NCBI GenBank assembly: GCA_029204225.1
Contig: CM055096.1
Location: 33,796,571-33,860,570 of the forward strand
Direction of reading: 5' to 3'
Source: Diphasiastrum complanatum
Taxonomy: Eukaryota; Streptophyta; Lycopodiopsida; Lycopodiales; Lycopodiaceae
DNA: 64,000 nucleotides
Under the pieces are notes generated by a model. The model saw nothing but the letters and a program-made list of their open reading frames with translations, was not told where the DNA came from and did not search any database. Numbering within the stretch: position 1 is the first letter of the stretch; each line of letters starts with the position of its first letter. Below, piece by piece: positions 57,501 through 64,000 of the stretch. A program made the position numbers and the translations under genes.

Positions 57501-60500
57501 AATTAGGTTAATTTCAGCCCGCTACAAGGAATCTATTCAAAATTAAGGAAGCTACCAACAATCAAGGACTTGAAGCTACCGAAGTACACAATAGCCATTG
57601 TATGTAGTATGGATTACATATGCAGTCGAGAATTCACTACATAAATGCTTTTAGATGTGTGGTATTGAAGATGATCAGAAGTTCTTGGAAGCCATCTATC
57701 GTCTTCAGGAGACTGCACAACGCTGGTGGAGGAGAACTAAGAAGGATAATCTTGTGCCTACCACAAGAAAAGCATTTGAACGCATGTTCATAGAAAACTA
57801 GGTGCCTTTAGATGAGAAGAACCAACCTATGTAGACATGGAGGCAAGCCAACATGTCCGTGCAAGAGTATGCAAACAAATATCAAGAAAATTTGATATGG
57901 ATACCAAAGGAATTTTGCATGTATTTCACTTCATGGAGGGTTTGCGGGAGAGCCTTAGTGTTAGGAACAACGTAACCATAGGAAAGGCAAAGCTAGTCTG
58001 ATCCACCCAACCAATGCATTCTCTTATAGAATGCCCCTCCTAGCCTAGTGTGGGTTTGCATGCGGTAGGTGGCAGTTGCAATTGACACTCACCTTTCATG
58101 ATGCATGCATGGGTTATTGATGTATGATTCCCAGTTCACTGCTGAAGGACTACATGGATGATGTCTCCTAACTGTCATGCATGTGACTGCGTGGGCATTA
58201 CTGGCCCTCATACCTACTACATGGTATGCATGCATGCCACTGACCCACATTGTCCTCTGCCCTCCGGTGGTTAGCTGCACCTAGAAGTATTGTTAGGTTC
58301 GATATAGTTATGGTCTCGTAATGACCGTGACGAGTTCTGATATGGACTTGATCTACCCGATCGTAAATCTATTTTACTAAAATATCTGGCTTTGTTGAAA
58401 TGATCAAACAACTCGTCTACCTGAGGCATAGGGTACTCATTCTTGATTGTGACCTTATTTGTTGCTCTGTAGCCTACACATAGATGCATAGACCCCTCTT
58501 TCTTTTTAACTAATAGGATAGGTGCTACCCAATGTGAAGTGCTTGGTTGAATCTGTCCCTTATTTAGATATTCAATTAGTTGTTTGTTATTTCCTGATCT
58601 TCTGATTGACTAACCCGATAGGGTGGCTTAGTTATGGGTGTTGTATTGGGTACTAAATTAATAACATGATGTACTTTCCTACTAGGTGGCAAACCATTAT
58701 GTAAATCATTCAGAAAAACATCATTAAACTCATTTAATAGAACATCTAAATATTTAGCTTCATGTAACACATTGCTATAAATAAAGTCATTAAAAATAAA
58801 CTATGAGTCACAAGAAAGTATCTCATATTGATCGTCTTCCATAAGCTGAAGAAGCTCTGAGCTGCACACTAAAGGATTGTTGGGAACTCCATGCTCCCCA
58901 TGCAACTGAACCTCTTGACCATTCTTCTAAAAACTGAGTGTGTTATTTTGATAATTCCCTTGGGCCCAAGTGGTAAAACCAATCTCTTTCTAGTACTAGG
59001 TCGGTACGGTCCAAGTGCATGATCTGGAAATTTAGGTTATCCTGATAGCCCTGAATTTTTAGACCTAGACTACTTACCATCGTTTTCCACAGTTTCTTGT
59101 CCTGACCCTTAGCCAAAGAAACGATATATTTATGCTGACTTCGTGGTTTTGATAGTTTCAGCTTCTTGACTAGGGTGTAATTGATGAAGTTATGGGTCGC
59201 CCCATCATCCCATGGGTTACTTTGATTGACTGATTGCCAATTTTCCCATGCATATGTACCAGGTCGTGAGGCCCCAAAACTGGAGGGTCTCCCTAGCATT
59301 GCGGAGGTCAATTGGCAATGGTGCTCATGATCTTCATTGAACACCTGTATTTCGGTAGCTGATGAATCAGTGGGAAAACTCACGATCGGTATATTTGAGT
59401 TCTCCTAATGAATAGTTGTGAGAGCTAGTAATGGCTAGTCATCTCTGTCAATATTTCTCACAAAAGTTTGGAATGTAAAGTCCAGTAGAATCGCCCTTAC
59501 GCTGGAAACTGGAAAACCCTTACAGCTGACTTTTAGACATCGGAATCATGAGCTGTAAACCCTTCTATTGAATGCCACTATCCAAGTAGATTTTTGAAAA
59601 GGCACAAAAAATTACAAAACAGTTGAAGTGTCAAAAACTGCAAGCAGCTGTAAATTTAGAAATTAAACTTATAAACATCCAAATCAAGATCTAAAAACTT
59701 ACAAAGTACACTATGAGTGCCCTTCTCATAGCATGGTAGTGTGAAAATGTCCCACGTATGTCAGAAGATGTACGAAATGACAAGTCATTACAAGCCGACC
59801 CAATTTTGCACCAACATTTGAGGACCCCAATCATCAATCTTTGTGCTCTAGATAAAAAAAAACACATTTCAGGCCATTCCCTTCCTCATATGTCGGGAAA
59901 ACTTGGGATTATCCTTGGAAGTTGGGGGTAAACAATACTCCAGCTTCTATTGGCTTCTAGTTTTGGGCTTAGTTCATCACTGAATGCCAAGCTCTCAACT
60001 TTGCCTTAACGTTATAGTGACCCATTTGTATGCTTTATTTTTTATTGGGTACTTCAGATGAATCCTGGTGAAGATTTAACTACTGGCAGCTTCCATTAGC
60101 TTCTTAAATTGCAAATGGATTTTTCCTCTTCATGTTTCCTGTTTCAGAGATAAAAAATATTCTCTCAACTGATAGTTGAGCTGATTGGTACTGAAGGAAA
60201 GGGTCTTCTGCTATGGCTCATATCCTGATTTTCGAATGATTAGCCAGCAACAAAAATCAGACAGATGTCTTGAAGTCTCATCACTTTCTTAACAGAGGCA
60301 ATACAAGCTCATGAAACAAGGTCTTCCATGTTGGAATATCTCTTTTTTGTTCATGTTTGAATTAGAATTTGTGCATTGTTGAGTTACATCTGGAGTAAAA
60401 GGAACCATATGAAGCACAAAGCATTTTGATGTGTATATGAGTCCCCAATTTTAAATATGTTATAGGGTCTATGGTTTGAAACCTGGACATGAGGGTGCCA

Positions 60501-62244
60501 CTGCAAGCTTATAAAAACAGATTACTTATTTGGAAATTCATGCTGTATGTCCAAGAAAAGAGTAAAAAATGCTTGTAAGGTGTGTCAAACTTATTTCAAA
60601 CATTTGACTTGCTGACAATTTTTGCTGTTGGATGTCTGCAAATGTTTTTTACTTAAATTTATTTGTCTTTGAATATGTATGCTTTTCATGTCTTAGTAGG
60701 ATCGTTTTCCCGTAAGTGAAAAATGCTTGACTAAGCTTTTGCAGATCTCTGTACTCAACCTTTGTGGAGAGCTTCAAGTCCCCAGCTCAAAGATCTGGAA
60801 ACTCCTGTTGCCGGACTATGCAACTTGCTAGAGAAGAAGATTTGAAATCAACGGATTCTGTGTGTGCTCCCTGTGAAACAATATCATATGATACCACAAC
60901 AAAATGCATTGTTACAGCACGAGTTGAAGATCAAACTGAATCCACTCCAACTTTTGACAACGATGCTTTTGATTCTGCAAGAACAGAGCCTTTATTGATT
61001 GTGAATCAAGATAACTCTTGTCCTACTATGATTGCAGGTGCGACTAAGAATAATTGGGAAGCTATTACTATCTTTCTTGCTTTATGTAGAAGTCCTCAAA
61101 TTCTGATCATTATAATCGTCACAGTCCATTTCACACATTGTCAAATTGGTGACTATCAGATATTGGCTATAGCTTAGATACCAAAAAACAGCTTCACTGG
61201 GGAGCCCCATCTATGTCTCTCTCCATTGGATCCTCAATTGGTGGCCGTACATCTAGATACACTATGAATGCATTGGGTCCTTCGACAACTGGCCCAGCTA
61301 AGGTGGAAGGTATTGACTTGTAACTTCCAGTCACATGTCCTCCCTTTTTCGGGTCTTATTGATCTTCGACTGTTTTCGTGAAGATGCAAGTATTCACCGT
61401 CACTCATTCAGCCTAGTTTCTTTTTAGCATAACTTAACATGCAGTCAGGTCATCACTCTTTGGATGAAGACAATATCAAAGAATTCTCCATTTCATGTAT
61501 AGTAAAAAAAAATTTCCCCTTCATTTTCTAATGTGCATCTTGCTTTGCTATGCCTTCAGTCTCTGATGCTTCTCCTGCTCTTTGGATCCTTGCTTCCTAT
61601 TTTTAACTGTCTTCAATCTTGAAGTTCTTCAGTTGGGCACATAGTGTTGAAGAGTCTCATTTTCTTCATTTGCAGGTGTTGCGGGTGTGTTCATGGTATT
61701 AACAGTTGCAGCTCTGGGAATCACAAGAGCTTTGTTTAATCATTCCCAAGTCCCCCAGGTATTTTTTTGACCCTTAAAAGAAAGGTACATACCTATTTAT
61801 CTTTTTTTGTGAGCTCAATGCAGGATTGTCAAATTTTCTGTTTTATCAGAAGTTGTGCTCAAATTGCAACGGTGGCGGTGTTGAGAGATGTGATATTTGC
61901 AATGGATGTGGAGAGATTAAGTGGGAGGGGAAATTACAACATTCGGATCCTTGTCCTTTATGTTTTGGTTCCTGTGTCCGAAAGGTACCACAAATTTTTT
62001 TCCATTCACTGTGCTATTGAATTTTTACTGTGCAGATAGTTTATTCTGATGTGTGCTTAGCCTGTGTTTAACTTCTTATAAAAAATTGACAAGGAACTTG
62101 ACAAGTTGCTTGCCCATTACATGATGCACCATTCATTCTTTGCTAATCAACACTCTAGTGTGGCAGTGGTAGCCTTCATGACAGGACAATTGCTTTTATG
62201 CTTTACAGTGCAGTGTATGTTGTGGGAGGCGTTTTGAAAGATAA
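54557..62244 (+). CDS. Putative plastid-targeted membrane protein with DnaJ-type zinc finger, five exons
   Basis: Exons 54557-54780, 60745-61037, 61676-61758, 61850-61984 and 62209-62244, all with GT-AG borders and compatible phases (2, 1, 0, 0), give 256 residues. Residues ~1-75 are basic and Ser-rich with few acids ([10 protein letters not shown]..., [12 protein letters not shown]), a plausible plastid transit peptide. Exon 2 is acidic and variable. Exon 3 encodes one membrane span ([20 protein letters not shown]). Exons 4-5 hold four CXXC pairs in DnaJ-like style ([28 protein letters not shown]), ending FER-stop. No J domain is present. Known plant proteins of this build (ORANGE, LQY1, BSD2 types) act in plastid protein folding or photosystem repair; which one this matches I cannot say. 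The exon 2 donor at 61037 was chosen because it keeps frame; the frame would otherwise run on to 61175. Confidence 0.78.
55048..55112 (-). repeat. tRNA-derived SINE head or tRNA relic
   Basis: The minus strand reads GGGATTAGCTCAGTTTGTTAG (21 bases, A-box-like) and, about 30 bases on, CCAAGTTCAAGCCCC (B-box-like). No proper anticodon loop or closing acceptor stem could be drawn, so it is not an intact tRNA gene. Confidence 0.45.
56520..57165 (+). repeat. Probable Ty3/gypsy 5' LTR
   Basis: About 646 bp from TGTTGTGAACG to GCGTTTGACA, followed two bases later by cggtatcaaagct, a tRNA-Met-type primer site. A gypsy gag follows at 57655. No second copy was seen. Confidence 0.5.
57655..57960 (+). 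pseudogene. Ty3/gypsy gag fragment
   Basis: The frame reads [39 protein letters not shown], a [12 protein letters not shown], another TAG and [13 protein letters not shown]. The WW, the F-x-F region and the SV-Y motif are those of the retrotransposon Gag domain of gypsy elements. It follows the LTR and primer site at 56520-57180 in the same direction and is lost after about 57960. Confidence 0.65.
58271..59383 (-). pseudogene. Ty3/gypsy protease and RT start
   Basis: From 59383 downward: a protease with [19 protein letters not shown] (the usual DSG is DDG) and [13 protein letters not shown] gap with stops follows, then the RT N-terminal region [40 protein letters not shown], a break, and [40 protein letters not shown]. 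It ends before the RT active site. It lies opposite to the gypsy gag at 57655, so it is either a different copy or the result of rearrangement. Confidence 0.8.
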
Positions 62245-63206
62245 ACTGGCATTCCTTTGAAAGAATGGAAGCTTTGCATTTGATCCTGCTATAAGGAGTC
62301 TCTCAAATATCAAAAGGAAGCACCGTTTGAAATGGGCAAAAGTTATTCTCTACGAAGCAGATCAAGTATATACAGATCCTCTGCCACACAACTGCTCTGA
62401 ACGTATTTTAAGCCTCATATTGGGGCTGGGATATTTTTTATTCTAAGTCCCAATTGATAGCTACATGCTATATGAAGGTATTTTAAAAATGTATGTGTTT
62501 CAATTTATTTACAATCTCAAAAGAGTGGCCTATAATACATCAAATATAGAGGCGTAGTCCATAATAAGTTCACTAACTTATGCTGTGGGTATTATATTTG
62601 AAAGTGGATATCTAAAGGAGTCATTCACGTAATATTTCCAACTCAAGAAATATTTAAAAGCTTGTGGCCTACACCAGTGGAAGGAGTTTTTCAACATGAT
62701 GAAGGCAAATGACACAGTTTGTGTTGTAAATATTTTTTTTCAACTGTGAAAACTTTCGATTCAGGAACAGGCTCCTTAAGAAGCAATAGTTTGAGGATGT
62801 GCCATAAAGGCTTATGTGATTGCCATCCTTTCAGGATGTGTAGGTTCTAACCATTATCCATTTCATCTCCATTTTTTTTGCGATTGTTTTGTTGATACTC
62901 ACTCACCTTCAAAAGAGAAGCTGAAGTTCTAACTTTTGTAAGACTCTCATCAATAATAAGATAGCATCTTTAGTCTAGGATAAGATCCTTGACACTAGAG
63001 GGCTTAAATATCCATTTCAAGGATTATTCGAAATCCTGATTACCAAACATGGACATAACACTACCCCTGCTCATTGACTTCTCCATTGAAATGGGAAGGC
63101 AGAAAGCTTCTCCCTTTCTCTCCACCTCGCACAAACATCTTTTTCCTGTGTTACATGCTCTACACAATGTGGCTGCTTCTTAGCATTCATATCCTTCTAG
63201 ACATAT
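62245..63206. other. 3' UTR of the zinc-finger gene, then unassigned
   Basis: No coding frame. T-rich downstream sequence; no clear polyadenylation signal picked. Confidence 0.4.
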
Positions 63207-63453
63207 TGTTCCCGCCCTATAATTAGTAGTGGGTTTAGAAGGTTCTAGAACTTAGAGTTTGGAAGAGTCTAGGGCCTTAGAAGGCCTATTTATATGTATT
63301 CATTTTTCATTTGTAATTCATTCCCTTTCAAGCATTGCTACTACTTTCTTTCTCCTTGAGGGCGCCTAACCCTCTCCCTCCACATTCTCATTACTCTCCA
63401 TTTCTCATTCTTTCTTGATTGAATTCTCTCCAACGTAGATCTCATTTAGAATA
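63207..63453 (+). repeat. Possible short 5' LTR of a right-edge copia element
   Basis: It starts TGTTCCCGCCC, has a TATA-like ctatttatatg near 63287 and ends before tggtaccatcatttg, which could be a primer site. The end and primer do not match a standard form and no second copy is in the window. Confidence 0.35.
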
Positions 63454-63862
63454 TGGTACCATCATTTGCTCGGGTTCTTTTTCTTGTGATGGATTCTTTC
63501 GACAACACATACATTTCTTTCTTTTTGCTAGTGGCTGCTCTACTCATGTAAGGATGGCAGAAATGTGAAGGGCGCGAGCATGAGAAGGGTGATATCACCT
63601 TTCAAGGATACATTGATGGTTGGGAAGTTTTTAAGAGAGGGTCAAATGGCCCATGTGCCTTGAAATATATAGCCTTATGTCTCTTTTTTGATAGCCAAGG
63701 TTTGTTCGAGTCAACCCCTAATAAATAGGGTGAGTGGTAGGTTAGGCCTCTTTGCTCCTATCTCCAAATGGAAGTTGAAAGATGATAAAGCATTTTCTTT
63801 AATCATTCTTAACACATATGATACTTAGATTTCAAAGGATGTATGCGATACTTAGCATGTTA

Positions 63863-64000
63863 TATGCCATGAGAGACATACATTCTAAGCTACATATTAG
63901 AAGGAAATTCTTCTCACTTAAAATTTCTAATGATGATTTCTTGCAGAATCACATTGATCAGTTCAAGCCTCTCTTATAACAAATAGTAGCTATTGGATTG
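63863..64000 (+). pseudogene. Copia gag fragment running off the right edge
   Basis: The frame reads YAMRDIHSKLHIRRKFFSLK, ISNDDFLQNHIDQFKPLL, a TAA and QIVAIGL, matching the Gag core of element 6 (FYSLKMVNDDF, NHINQFKNLLKQMAAVGF). The upstream Gag start is not clear. Confidence 0.65.

Larger units (their letters stand above)
54781..60744 (+). other. Large first intron of the zinc-finger gene
   Basis: Donor gtaggt, acceptor ttttgcag, 5.96 kb. It contains a tRNA-like SINE head (55048-55112), a gypsy LTR and gag (56520-57960) and a gypsy protease/RT fragment in the opposite direction (58271-59383). Nothing else was recognised at 55120-56500 or 59400-60740. Confidence 0.75.

Noticed and set aside
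60764-61177. Reading exon 2 of the zinc-finger gene on to its stop at 61175
   Set aside because: Using the donor after 61037 joins in frame to the membrane-span exon and the zinc finger, which is a better gene model.

Overview
The window looks like nuclear DNA of a land plant with a large, repeat-rich, AT-rich genome. Evidence: GT-AG introns, plant-type Ty1/copia and Ty3/gypsy retrotransposons, an arabinogalactan-peptide gene and a probably plastid-targeted zinc-finger gene. I cannot name the species; a fern or other non-flowering plant is possible but not shown. Only two genes look intact. Nearly everything else is transposon debris.

Layout. 1-1339: end of a minus-strand copia element, then an exon-like frame. 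1340-7513: a nearly complete plus-strand copia element with both LTRs (element 1). 7514-13340: no retrotransposon, but at least five decayed, intron-bearing reading frames on both strands, including a histone H3/CENH3-like piece and a Ulp1-protease-like piece. This is the least explained part of the window. 13441-25565: nested copia elements (elements 3, 4 and X) plus other fragments. 26490-26696: intact arabinogalactan peptide gene. 27349-31310: foldback, MITEs and microsatellites. 31800-32645: a tandem array of about 370-bp units. 32650-38222: a copia fragment (element 9) split by an insertion with an exact CTTGT duplication (element 8), which is itself split by a non-coding LTR element with an exact CAACT duplication (element 7). 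39422-48250: a copia element (element 6) whose pol segment is inverted in place, interrupted by a second copia element (element 5). 48250-54200: repeats and gypsy/copia fragments. 54557-62244: a five-exon gene for a DnaJ-type zinc-finger protein with a ~6 kb first intron holding a gypsy element. 63207-64000: start of another copia element.

Elements 4 and 5 belong to one family, together with related element 10. Its LTR ends read TA...TA rather than TG...CA. Elements 4 and 5 have lost different internal parts. No CRISPR array, rRNA gene or intact tRNA gene was seen.
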